A DNA stretch of 64,000 nucleotides, taken from positions 1-64,000 of the forward strand of contig JAAPAO010000122.1 in assembly GCA_013115145.1 (NCBI GenBank), written 5' to 3'. The translations under genes and the position numbers were made by a program. This DNA comes from Perkinsus chesapeaki (Eukaryota > Perkinsozoa > Perkinsida > Perkinsidae). Shown piece by piece: positions 33,667 to 42,665 of this stretch; the first letter of the stretch is position 1; the number at the start of each line of letters is the position of its first letter. Under the pieces are notes generated by a model, which was not told the origin of the DNA, made no database searches, and saw nothing but the letters and a program-made list of their open reading frames with translations.

Positions 33667-35124
33667 TTAGTTGCTGTAGAAGTCAATAACACCAACGAGC
33701 GAAACCCAGGTACCGAGGACCAGCGACACGAGTCCAACAACCAGCATAACCCAGTACCACCAATTCTTCCAGACGAGCATCTTACCCTTAGAAAGAACAA
33801 GGTTGAAAGCAGCAGGCCCAAGGAAGCAAACGACAGACCCTGCAATGGCTCCGACTAGGCCCAAAATCATATTCACATCGGGCAAGGCCACAGCCACGGC
33901 GAAGGAAAGTGCAACCGTTAAGGTAGCAACAATCATGCCGACTATAGTACGGTGCTTCTTTGGGTTCAAAGTGTGAAGTATAGTAGTCCTGACAGGGTAG
34001 ATGTTGAGAGGGAAACAGCCAACGATAGCAACACCCATGAGAATGAATGCAATGCAGACCATGGGATCACCAGATTGAATCATAGGGCTCAGGCTTATGA
34101 GGACACTAGAAGCGATGTCATCACCGAAATTTATAAAGAAAAAGATACCAACAATCAGATACACAATGACACTGACGATCATAGATACAGCGGTGACCCT
34201 CCTCATAGCAGCAGGCTTCCGGTTAGACAAACCAACGTAGATCTCAGGGACATTAGGCTGACTGGCAAAGGCAAATATGTAGGTGCTGAAGGCAGACATC
34301 AGGGATCCCGCATTGATAGGGGTCCATGCCGTGTGCACATCGAAGGTATCAGAGACACCATAACGAGATAGAGTGTAGATGGCAGTTATCGCCAAGAAGC
34401 ATACTCCAATAGATCCCGCCATGGTTAAATACCTAATAGAGCCAATTCCCTTAAGCAAGGATATAGGTAAAAGAATTACGACCGTGACCAGGATACTGAA
34501 GTAGATCCTGTTAACGAACATGATACCGTACCATGTATCCGGATCAGGGCCGAAGGCGGCAATGAAGACGGGGTTGAATATATCGTATATAGTAACGATA
34601 TAAGCAGCTGCTGTACCAAAGCAGAATAAGAACATAGCTATTTGGAACAACCAACCCCATCGCTTGCCGAATAACAAATCCACAAGATCCTCATAGGTCT
34701 CTTTCTTGGCAATGTCCTGAGCTCTGACAATCATCTCCACAGAGAGGAAGGTGAAGAAGCACATAGCGCACAGAAGTATGGTACCAGCGATGATACCAGC
34801 GCAATACATTGTGTAAGGTATAGCTAAAGCGCCTGCACCTAATGTACCCTTCATAAGACTGAATGCAGCGGCGGCCTCAGAGCCCTCGGCAAGGACATCC
34901 CACCACTTGAACTTTGTAGAGCCTTGCTTCTTAACATCAGACTCACTATCAGAAGAGAGGTCCTTTACAGGTTGCTCTTCGTTGTGATCAGGCTTAGTGC
35001 TGAACACGCTCCACCACCGTTGCTTAGTCTGTTCCTCAGTGCCAGTTGATTGGCTCTGTTCCACACAGGCACCCTCTAGATCTGTGCTACTGGGTGACGA
35101 CTCAATCGTGGGTCCGACAGTCAT
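33667..35124 (-). CDS. Amino-acid transporter, AAAP/SLC38-type, intronless
   Basis: Single open frame of 485 codons from ATG 35124 to TAA 33669-33667; an in-frame TTG lies four codons upstream. A roughly 100-residue acidic, Ser-rich cytosolic N terminus precedes about 11 hydrophobic helices. The first helix carries the family hallmark: 'AAFSLMKGTLGAGALAIPY', the glycine-rich unwound segment of amino-acid/auxin permeases. Conserved 'YTMYCAG', 'PNVPEIY' and 'NIYPVRTTILH' are shared with the next gene. These proteins move neutral or cationic amino acids across plasma or vacuolar membranes, often coupled to protons or sodium; the substrate cannot be read from sequence. No introns, in contrast to the genes to the left. 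Confidence 0.9.
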   Translation of the reverse strand: MTVGPTIESSPSSTDLEGACVEQSQSTGTEEQTKQRWWSVFSTKPDHNEEQPVKDLSSDSESDVKKQGSTKFKWWDVLAEGSEAAAAFSLMKGTLGAGALAIPYTMYCAGIIAGTILLCAMCFFTFLSVEMIVRAQDIAKKETYEDLVDLLFGKRWGWLFQIAMFLFCFGTAAAYIVTIYDIFNPVFIAAFGPDPDTWYGIMFVNRIYFSILVTVVILLPISLLKGIGSIRYLTMAGSIGVCFLAITAIYTLSRYGVSDTFDVHTAWTPINAGSLMSAFSTYIFAFASQPNVPEIYVGLSNRKPAAMRRVTAVSMIVSVIVYLIVGIFFFINFGDDIASSVLISLSPMIQSGDPMVCIAFILMGVAIVGCFPLNIYPVRTTILHTLNPKKHRTIVGMIVATLTVALSFAVAVALPDVNMILGLVGAIAGSVVCFLGPAAFNLVLSKGKMLVWKNWWYWVMLVVGLVSLVLGTWVSLVGVIDFYSN

Positions 35125-35753
35125 CACTGAGTTCAAGGAAAACGATGAAGGCTACTACTGAGAAAATCGGATCTTATCACACGTAGGGGTTCCCCGTATA
35201 TTCCAAAAGCTTCCCGAAATTAATGTCTTCAAATCTCAATGATAGTTATTGCTATTGTTCCACATCTGCAACACCATTTTACTCAGGGAGGGGACAGCGT
35301 TGCACAATGGCCTAGCTTGGACTAAACCTGCCAATTACAGCACACAAAGAGGGGACAGGCTGTCCCGGACAGCGGACAAGTCAGAGTTTGATATCATCTT
35401 TTCACCCGTGGAACGCTATATCAAGTATTGAGGACGCATCAACAACACAACCAAGTGCATTTAGCGAGAGGAAACTTGCCGCCAATCCTATGTATGTCAG
35501 AAACGGAGGTGACTAGTGGCTCGAAGAACGAGTAAAAATGTCAACCATTACGACCCGTATCATTGCTGCTACATGGGACAAAGGGAAACAAGATACCTCA
35601 AGCTCAGAATGACAGATCACGAAGACCTCGAGTTGTAAAGGACATGCCATAGTGAGCCAGCGGAAGCACATTGCTTGTGAAATATATCCACAGCGGATGC
35701 CGTTGCGTTCGCTCCTAAAGGCATTACAGAATCCAAGTACATGGGATACAGTT
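35125..35753. other. Spacer between the transporter paralogues
   Basis: Promoter region of the upstream-coordinate gene and 3' flank of the next, including the conserved boxes at 35659-35708. No other feature. Confidence 0.6.
35659..35708. other. Conserved non-coding element, copy 2
   Basis: Box one 35659-35680 matches copy 1 at 21 of 22 positions. Box two 35688-35708 matches at 21 of 21. The spacer shrinks from 14 to 7 nt. It lies 46 bp beyond the stop codon of the transporter at 35754, so within the probable 3' UTR. Confidence 0.6.
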
Positions 35754-37091
35754 TTAGTTATTATTAGATGACCTATTACGATAGAATTCTATGGCATCTA
35801 GAATGGCTATATAAGTCCCTAACACGAAGGCTATGATGCCAATCACGATTATCGCCCAATAGTGGGCCTTCCGCTTGCTAAACATCTTGCCACCATCAAG
35901 TGTTATGTTGAAGGCTGCAGGTCCGAGGAAGCAGATAACGGAGCCAGCTAGAGCCCCTACCATCCCTAGGATGACGTTGACATCCGGCATGGCAAGAGCT
36001 ACAGCGAAAGCGAGACCAACGGTGAGGGTAGCCACTATCATACCAATTGCCGTCTCGTACTTTTTGGGTTTTAATGAATGAAGAAGAGTGGTTCGAACAG
36101 GGTAGATATTGAGAGGGTAAGTACCAATGATGGATATCGCAACCGTAAGAAAGGTGGCCGCGATCACTGGATCACCAAGGTTCAGCCTGGGGCCCAGACT
36201 GGTGAGGATGTTGGACTGAGTTAGGGCACCGTACGCCACAAGGAACATGATACCTTCTATCGCGTAGACACATAGAGCAGTTAGAGTACTAACCAGAATA
36301 ACCTTGCGCATGTTCCTCGGAGTTGCAACAGATAGCTCAGTGAATATTTCAGGAATATTGGGCTGATTTGCAAATGCGAATATGTAGGTATTGAAAGCAC
36401 TTACTAGGGAACCTAGATCTGCAGACTTCCAAAGCATTGTACTTGTGAAGGTTGGCGATACGCCATAACGTCCTAATACATAGATTGACGTGATTATCAG
36501 GAAACATGCACAAACAGAGCCAGCGCAGGTGAGGTAACGGATAGAATCAATAGTCTTCATCAATGACAATGGGAGGAGCACAACCAGAGTTACAAGGGTG
36601 CTGAACCAAAGCCTGTTGACAAGGAGATGTCCATACCAGCTTTCGGGACTCTCACCAAAAGCATGTACAGTGACCGGACTGACCACATCGTAGATAACAA
36701 CGATATACACCGCAGCAGTACCAAAGCAAAAGATGAACATAGCGAGCTGATAGAGATACCCCCAGCGCCTTCCAAATAGTGAATCTACTAGATCCTCATA
36801 GGTCTCCTTGCCACTTTTATGAACTGCCCTAACTATAAGCACTAACGAAAGGATCGAGAATACTGCCATCGTAGTGAGTAGAATGACACCAAGGACGACG
36901 CCTGCTGAGAGCATAGTGTACGGTAGAGAGAGCGCACCTGCCCCGAGGGTAGCCTTCATAACGCTGAATGTCGCAGATGTTTTAGAGCCTGAAGGTATCG
37001 GGTTCGCCAACGCATAGCAGAAGGACTTCCTGGGCTCCTCCTTGATACTCTTAACTGGTGACTCCAGTCCTCCTGACTCGCACTTCTCCAT
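35754..37091 (-). CDS. Amino-acid transporter, AAAP/SLC38-type, tandem paralogue
   Basis: Uninterrupted frame of 445 codons from ATG 37091 to TAA at 35754. It is clearly paralogous to the gene at 33667-35124 over the whole membrane region, with the same 'TLGAGAL', 'KETYEDLVD', 'PNIPEI' and 'NIYPVRTTLLH' blocks. The N terminus is shorter, about 40 residues of charged cytosolic sequence. About 11 transmembrane helices are predicted. Head-to-tail arrangement on the same strand points to tandem duplication. Divergence in the N-terminal tails suggests different regulation or sorting. Substrate not deducible. Confidence 0.9.
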   Translation of the reverse strand: MEKCESGGLESPVKSIKEEPRKSFCYALANPIPSGSKTSATFSVMKATLGAGALSLPYTMLSAGVVLGVILLTTMAVFSILSLVLIVRAVHKSGKETYEDLVDSLFGRRWGYLYQLAMFIFCFGTAAVYIVVIYDVVSPVTVHAFGESPESWYGHLLVNRLWFSTLVTLVVLLPLSLMKTIDSIRYLTCAGSVCACFLIITSIYVLGRYGVSPTFTSTMLWKSADLGSLVSAFNTYIFAFANQPNIPEIFTELSVATPRNMRKVILVSTLTALCVYAIEGIMFLVAYGALTQSNILTSLGPRLNLGDPVIAATFLTVAISIIGTYPLNIYPVRTTLLHSLKPKKYETAIGMIVATLTVGLAFAVALAMPDVNVILGMVGALAGSVICFLGPAAFNITLDGGKMFSKRKAHYWAIIVIGIIAFVLGTYIAILDAIEFYRNRSSNNN

Positions 37092-37457
37092 GGGAAAAAG
37101 TAAACCCTAAAGAATTGGAATGCAAAGCGGTCCACTTTCCAATGGCGCACTCTTGGCGGGCTAAACAGCGTCCCAAGCCAGAGAGGGTCAACAGCTTGCA
37201 CGCATGCACAACCGAAGCGGTCACCCGGCAAGTGCAGTGGGACTCAAAACTGCCAAGGCAGTGGATGGTCGGCAATTCACAGGAGCAATTTGCTATATCG
37301 TTGATGGAAAGCAAACATAAACCTTTATTTTCCGCATCCAGGAAGACTTATAGAACTCAGACTGCTCTCACACAATGTGCATGCGTGCAGGTGACGCGCC
37401 GTATTTTGACCACGAATTCCAACACCTAAACCAGCTCAACACTTTTGATTAAAACAG
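37092..37457. other. Intergenic, no gene seen
   Basis: Short spacer between two minus-strand genes, serving as promoter of the transporter at 35754-37091 and 3' flank of the repair nuclease. The reading frames crossing it have no supporting features. Confidence 0.55.
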
Positions 37458-38636
37458 TTAACCATCATCAGTAAGATCGATGACTTCATCATTCTCTTTC
37501 TTCTGCCTCCCTTTCACTGTCGAACATCTGGAGGCCTTGCTCGGCCTGCAACCAAAGTAGCTCTCCAACCTTCCACGGTGCTCCGGCAGCATAATGCCCC
37601 CGGCTACTGCTGTCACCTGCGCCTCTCTCTCAGCCAAAGTCTTCCCTACCGTCCCTATAACCCTCGTTGGCCTTACATGCCTCAAGAAGGCCTCCAGCTC
37701 GGAGAACGAACTATGCTCGCTGTAGGGTATAGAGTAGAGTACGCATCCCGGATACCTACTGCTGCGCCAGCAGGACTCCTTCCTAGCCCAGCCAGTGCAA
37801 CGGAAACCGACAACCTTGGAGTAGCCCGCTTCGATCAAATCAGCTAAATTTTCTGGCGAGTTTCCAACTCTCCCCATAGCATCAAAGATCACTCCGTAGT
37901 TTTCGCCATCCGCAATGAGCCGCTCCGGAATGGCTCCACAGATGTCGACTATTTTACGTCGATTCTTGGATATAAAAACCTTCCTGTTCAAAACCTCGCT
38001 TATTCGCACTGCACAGCACTCTTTTCCCAACTTGTAAGCCCCCACCACAAAGATGGTACCGGGCTCATTCTCCTCCCTAGTAATCCTCCCAATTGCAGCC
38101 AATGCTTCCTCCTTGGTGGGATGGCTGTATCTGCTATCTGAGTAGGTAGTGTCCAGCCACACTGTATTAATAGCACCATTGCCTGGGACCGATGATATAA
38201 GCCTATCAGAGGCCCTAAAATCTCCAGTGTGGAGCCCGATCCACCCCCCTTGTCCGCAAAACAGGAACATAACTGCTCCTGGACAATGGTTCGCATCGAG
38301 ACACGTCACTTGTACGCCTGCGATCTCCACAGGCTGCCCGACTTCCAGAGCAACAACTCGCATCTGGTCAACGCCTATGATTTTCGTTACAAGTTCTGCC
38401 GTTATCTTCGAGCAGTATATAGTGCCCTTCGAAAACCCTTTCGTAAGACCACACGTATGGTCTCCATGAAAGTGAGTTAAAAAGTAGCACTGGCTCTCAT
38501 TTCTCAACCGTACAGGCACTCCAAATCCATCAACAATGAAGGCATCAGTTTGACCAGGAACCTCGGTAATAACCTTATAAGACCACTCCTTCCTCTCTTC
38601 TTTAGTGGCAGTCTGAAGCCTCCTAGCAGACGGCAT
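37458..38636 (-). CDS. SNM1/PSO2-family DNA cross-link repair nuclease (MBL/beta-CASP)
   Basis: Uninterrupted frame of 392 codons from the first ATG at 38636 to TAA 37460-37458. The metallo-beta-lactamase motifs are intact: THFHGDHTCGL (motif 2), DANHCPGAVMFLF (motif 3), HTGDFR (motif 4), then LDTTYSD. The beta-CASP/DRMBL part ends with 'IPYSEHSSFSELEAFLRHVRP'. SNM1 proteins are 5' exonucleases that act on interstrand cross-links and blocked ends in the nucleus. The protein is short compared with SNM1A and lacks an N-terminal extension, closer in size to the catalytic core alone. The C terminus is 'EVIDLTDDG', a hydrophobic-acidic stretch matching a SUMO-interaction motif. No introns. Confidence 0.92.
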   Translation of the reverse strand: MPSARRLQTATKEERKEWSYKVITEVPGQTDAFIVDGFGVPVRLRNESQCYFLTHFHGDHTCGLTKGFSKGTIYCSKITAELVTKIIGVDQMRVVALEVGQPVEIAGVQVTCLDANHCPGAVMFLFCGQGGWIGLHTGDFRASDRLISSVPGNGAINTVWLDTTYSDSRYSHPTKEEALAAIGRITREENEPGTIFVVGAYKLGKECCAVRISEVLNRKVFISKNRRKIVDICGAIPERLIADGENYGVIFDAMGRVGNSPENLADLIEAGYSKVVGFRCTGWARKESCWRSSRYPGCVLYSIPYSEHSSFSELEAFLRHVRPTRVIGTVGKTLAEREAQVTAVAGGIMLPEHRGRLESYFGCRPSKASRCSTVKGRQKKENDEVIDLTDDG

Positions 38637-39205
38637 AGTAATACAAATCACCACCTACACCTAACCTCCCAAACACATACCACATTAACCCATTAACAAC
38701 TCATTACTCAAAAAGTACCACTGGACGAAAGCATAGCTCACCAAAGTGTAAGCAATTTGAAGAAGTATACAGAGGTGTACATAACAGAGCAACACGCTGC
38801 CGCCACACTGGACCGAACAAGGAAATCAGAACCACCTGGCATTGAAGAGAGGGAGCATGTCCGTCAACAACAAGGCTTTGCAACAATAGCAGCAAATAAT
38901 TGTATGCCCCACATAAATTCACCGATGTACTTATACTTCCACGACATCATCAACGGTATTGACGGTAGTCTCCCTAAACCAAGTGCTGTAGTGAAGGCCC
39001 TAGTACGATGACAGTTACTCAACCGTAATAATAACTACTTTGTATGCTTCCTTGTATACATCGCAAAAGTCTTAGGATCACCGAAGCGAGCATCAACAGT
39101 AAGTATCCTTGGAATGGTATGTTATTTTAACAAGCTTTCAAGTAGTCGTAGTAAATCACAAACACCTATAGAAGTGCTTGCTAAAGCTGCATTTGCTACA
39201 CCAGC
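38637..39205. other. Intergenic, no gene seen
   Basis: Promoter of the repair nuclease and 3' flank of the carrier gene, both on the minus strand. Nothing convincing. Confidence 0.6.
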
Positions 39206-40207
39206 TTAGGCAGTCTTGCTGGACTGCAAAAGCTGCTGGCGCTGCTTCTCCTTGGCCCTGTTATCAAGAGTCTCCTGGAAGGCCTTCCACATAACAGAGA
39301 AGAACATACCCTGGAGGCCGTTGGTGAGGATACGAGTAGCAAGACCACGGCCGAAGAGACCTCTGTAACCGTCCTTGGCGACGATGTCCCTGACAGCCTG
39401 GGGATAGGTGAGGGGCACCTGGGACGTCTGCTTAGTAGTCTTAAGAACTCTGAGAGAGTTGGAAATGCAATCAGAGACGAATGATGAGCAGAAACCGAGG
39501 ACGGCGTTACGCACGTATTTGCCATACTTGAAGTTGAACTCGGGCAAATGAGCGTTCAAAGTGTTATGGGTAACGAACCACGGGTAGTGACCAACCCAAG
39601 TGGCAGCCATAGCACCGAGAGTACCGTGCCACAGATTGCTGATACCGTGAGTCTTAACCTTGTTCATAAGAACCTTCATGCCAGCCTCACCCTCGACCTG
39701 CTTAGTGGTCTTCCAGGCATCAATGGGCATAAGGAAGGCACGGAAGCATGCAGCACCGCAAGAAGCGAAAGCGGTCTTAACACCGATAGGCATGTTCTGA
39801 GTGGCCTTAGTGTTATCCAAGAGAGCCAAGACACCAACGTTAGCGGCAGTATCACCGAAACGAGATAAGGGAGCCTGGATAAGGGCAGGAACAAGGCCAC
39901 GATAGAAACGGGGGACACCGCCCTCCTGATAAAGCTTCTTGAGGACATCACCGAGCTTACCACCGTAACGGTACTGGTAGTTCATGGTTGTGCGCATCCA
40001 CATAAGAGCGAACACATTAACAACCTGGGCAGAAGCACCAGCAATACCACCACGGAAGGCAGCTTGAGTGGCCTTGTGAAGGACATCAGCAGAGGACATC
40101 TGCTGACGGGCAGCGTTAGAGGCCTGAGCAGGGGCCTTACCGGCGGGAGCAGCCGCAGGGGTAGCGGCCGCAGTTGTGCTTGTCGCAGGGGCGGATGCAG
40201 TAGACAT
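39206..40207 (-). CDS. Mitochondrial carrier-like protein (SLC25 type), intronless
   Basis: Single frame of 333 codons from ATG 40207 to TAA at 39206. The N terminus is about 40 residues of Ala/Thr/Pro-rich sequence. Three repeats of about 100 residues follow, with helix pairs and the 'GGVPRFYRGLVPALIQAPLSRFGDTAA' and 'DGYRGLFGRGLATRILTNGLQGMFFSVMWK' patterns of carriers. Of the three PX[DE]XX[KR] signatures only the second, PIDAWK, is canonical; the first (VNVFALMWMR) and third (ISNSLRVLK) are degenerate. Codon use is strongly biased to C- and G-ending codons compared with neighbours, which suggests high expression. The substrate is unknown. Loss of two signatures hints at an atypical carrier or a structural role. 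Confidence 0.8.
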   Translation of the reverse strand: MSTASAPATSTTAAATPAAAPAGKAPAQASNAARQQMSSADVLHKATQAAFRGGIAGASAQVVNVFALMWMRTTMNYQYRYGGKLGDVLKKLYQEGGVPRFYRGLVPALIQAPLSRFGDTAANVGVLALLDNTKATQNMPIGVKTAFASCGAACFRAFLMPIDAWKTTKQVEGEAGMKVLMNKVKTHGISNLWHGTLGAMAATWVGHYPWFVTHNTLNAHLPEFNFKYGKYVRNAVLGFCSSFVSDCISNSLRVLKTTKQTSQVPLTYPQAVRDIVAKDGYRGLFGRGLATRILTNGLQGMFFSVMWKAFQETLDNRAKEKQRQQLLQSSKTA

Positions 40208-41024
40208 AATTTCTAAGAGAGAAAAATGTAGCTTCTGAGAATGGATTGCAACTTCGGAACGAGTGATAAAATTGTTCCCGATGAAAATCCAGGCCTAGGG
40301 AAGAACCCAGATATCTCGGCACACTAGGCGGTTAACACGAACCCAGAACAACTACCATGTGCTCTGTCAAGGGAGCATCTAGAACGAAAGGAGAAACCCT
40401 ACTTAAGCTAACCGCCTCCCGAAGCTTCGGCCTAATCCCTGACGATGTCGCTTGATCCAAGACTCACTACTACCGTAATCTCGATAAAGGCAACGCAGGC
40501 ATGCTTATCGGCGCACCCGCAAAGATTCACAATAACGAATCACCATCACCAAAGCTCGTGCCGAGCTAGTAAAGGGATCTGCCCAAGCGGCAACGCAAAA
40601 GGGTAAATAGCGCGCGCCCAGAAAGCTGCGGACAAAGTGCACATTTGTGGTCGGGAGTGTCACACACAACAGTCACAGTTGCGCGAGAGCAGCTGGTTGA
40701 GGAGGGAATTTCCCATGTCCTATTAGTCCGTGGAGAGCCTGTGGCGAATCAGATTCGCGGCTGACGGCCTATTCGCGTGGAAGCAGGAAGCTTCAGGTAG
40801 ATTGAGGACGATCCTGCAGTGCCTTCCATGACACAACGGGCTGTCCCTTGGAGTGCTCGAGTTTGTCAGCACCTGAAATTTCATCATCCTGCTGAATAGG
40901 AACGTATCGAGCTCGTCCCTTGGTACTTTTCATCATTAGTATAGGTTGGGGGAGGCGTTGAAGTTGTGTGGTTGATTGGAAGTCTTGAAACTGACCTGTG
41001 CAGTGTTCTTTTCCTGGCAACACC
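40208..41024. other. Divergent promoter region
   Basis: Lies between the start codons of the carrier (minus) and the anion transporter (plus), so it should hold both promoters. No known core element was recognised. Confidence 0.55.
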
Positions 41025-42665
41025 ATGCCAGTACATCAGTCGGAGATATTGCTTGATGAGGACGCGGTTGCAGAGTCGCCTAAGAAGTCGTATCAGACTT
41101 TGCGATCTCGCATTAAGCGGATAGTCCTTTGGCACAACGAAGAGTGGAAGGGTATGCGACTCCCAGGAGCTGCACTTTTCTTCTTCAAATTCTTCTTCCT
41201 CGGTTTTGCCATTGCTCCTCCTGATGTTTCTCGTGATGCCTGGTGGGGTGTTACCTTGACTGCTTGTACCTGCATGGGCTCCGCGATGCTGCCCTTACCC
41301 CTTCCAGCGTTCTGTGTCTTCGTCTTGGCTCTTGCCGGTCTCTCTGGTGGTATGACATCTGAAGAGATTGTCTCTGGTTTTGGTAGTCCAGATTTATGGT
41401 TCAACATGTTCAGTTTTATGACAATGAGGGCCTTCACCGTAACAGGCTTGGGCAAAAGGCTCGGCCTTACTGTCTATAAATATTTAGGATTCAATGTTCT
41501 ACTGGTAGCCTATGTCATATGCATTATAGAGCTCATCCTATCATTGTTTATAACCTCTCCTGCAGTCCGAGGTGTTGGTCTGATAATGCCTGTATTAGTA
41601 CCTTTGCTCGAGCACGGTTTTAAGTCCCTTCCTGAAGAAGGCACCGAACGTGAAGTTGGTAGTTACCTAGTGCTGGTAGAGATAACGGCCAATGCATTCG
41701 TCAGTGCATGCTGGTTTACTGGCTACAACGATGTTAATGACTACATTGCATCTTATTTGAATGACAACGGCATAAATGCGGACTTCAACTTCTGGGCTAC
41801 ACAAGTGTCTATACCTGTCATCTTCGCTGTATTATTAGTGCCATTGATGGTTTACTTATTGCACCGTCCAAAGTACGTCCGTAATCCCAAAGCCCACCAG
41901 GACGCTTGCAAACGCCTCAGACAGCTAGGAAATGTGTCATGTCCCGAGGTACGTACAAAAACGATGCAATTGCGGCCTTAAGTTTTGCTTTAGGTAATCG
42001 TTGCAGTGGTTTACGTTGCCACTTTGGCCTTGTGGATTGCTGCCTCGATGTCTCCTGGCTTTTATATCAGCGATATGGTCATTGCTGCAATTGGTAAGAG
42101 GAAGCGCCGCGTGCATTTTTCTGAAACGTTCACACTTTCAGGTATTGCAGCTTTGCTAGCAGTTGGCATAATAGACTCAGATTCGGCGATACTCGACGAT
42201 AAGCGCCCTTTCAGGATGCTCATTTATTATGGTACACTCCTATCGGTTATTCAGAACTGTGTGTCCAAAGGCTACTGGTCCTACCCCTTCGCTCGGAAGT
42301 ACGTCGTAGAGTGGTTGGATGGCCTACCGGTCGGCAGCTCCTTGTTACTTGGAACATTTGTTATGTACTTCACCTCTTATCTGTATACTTCCCCCTTAGC
42401 TCATGCTAAGGACTTCTATCCGCCTATCTTCGAGTCTATGATGCTAAACAGTGTTCCTTCTCATCTTGGTTCCAGCGCAATCTCGTATGTTACCATGGCG
42501 AGGAACCTTTCTCCGTACACTTCTCCGACTAACCCAGCTTACTACGCTCTTGAATACGTCACAGCTCGGCAATGGTGGTTTTGTGGTGTCGCATCATTAG
42601 CACTCAACTATCTATTCTTAATCTCTGTGGGGTTCCTATGGTGGCTTATTCTAGGTGATTGGTGA
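41025..42665 (+). CDS. DASS/SLC13-family anion transporter (di/tricarboxylate or 2-oxoglutarate/malate type)
   Basis: Exons 41025-41948 and 41994-42665, phase-0 intron of 45 nt, 531 residues. A charged N-terminal tail of about 45 residues is followed by about 12 hydrophobic helices. The pattern fits divalent anion:sodium symporters: 'FGSPDLWFNMFSFMTMRAFTVTGLGKRL', 'ITSPAVRGVGLIMPVLVPL' (the first SNT-like turn is degenerate), and in the second half 'YTSPLAHAKDFYPPIFESMML...LGSSAISYVTMARNLSPYTSPTNP', ending 'ARQWWFCGVASLALNYLFL...GFLWWLILGDW', typical of the bacterial/plastid translocator subgroup. It would exchange dicarboxylates or related anions; location is not readable from the N terminus. 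Confidence 0.85.

Noticed and set aside
33952-34371. 139-codon plus-strand open frame
   Set aside because: Antisense shadow of the intronless amino-acid transporter.
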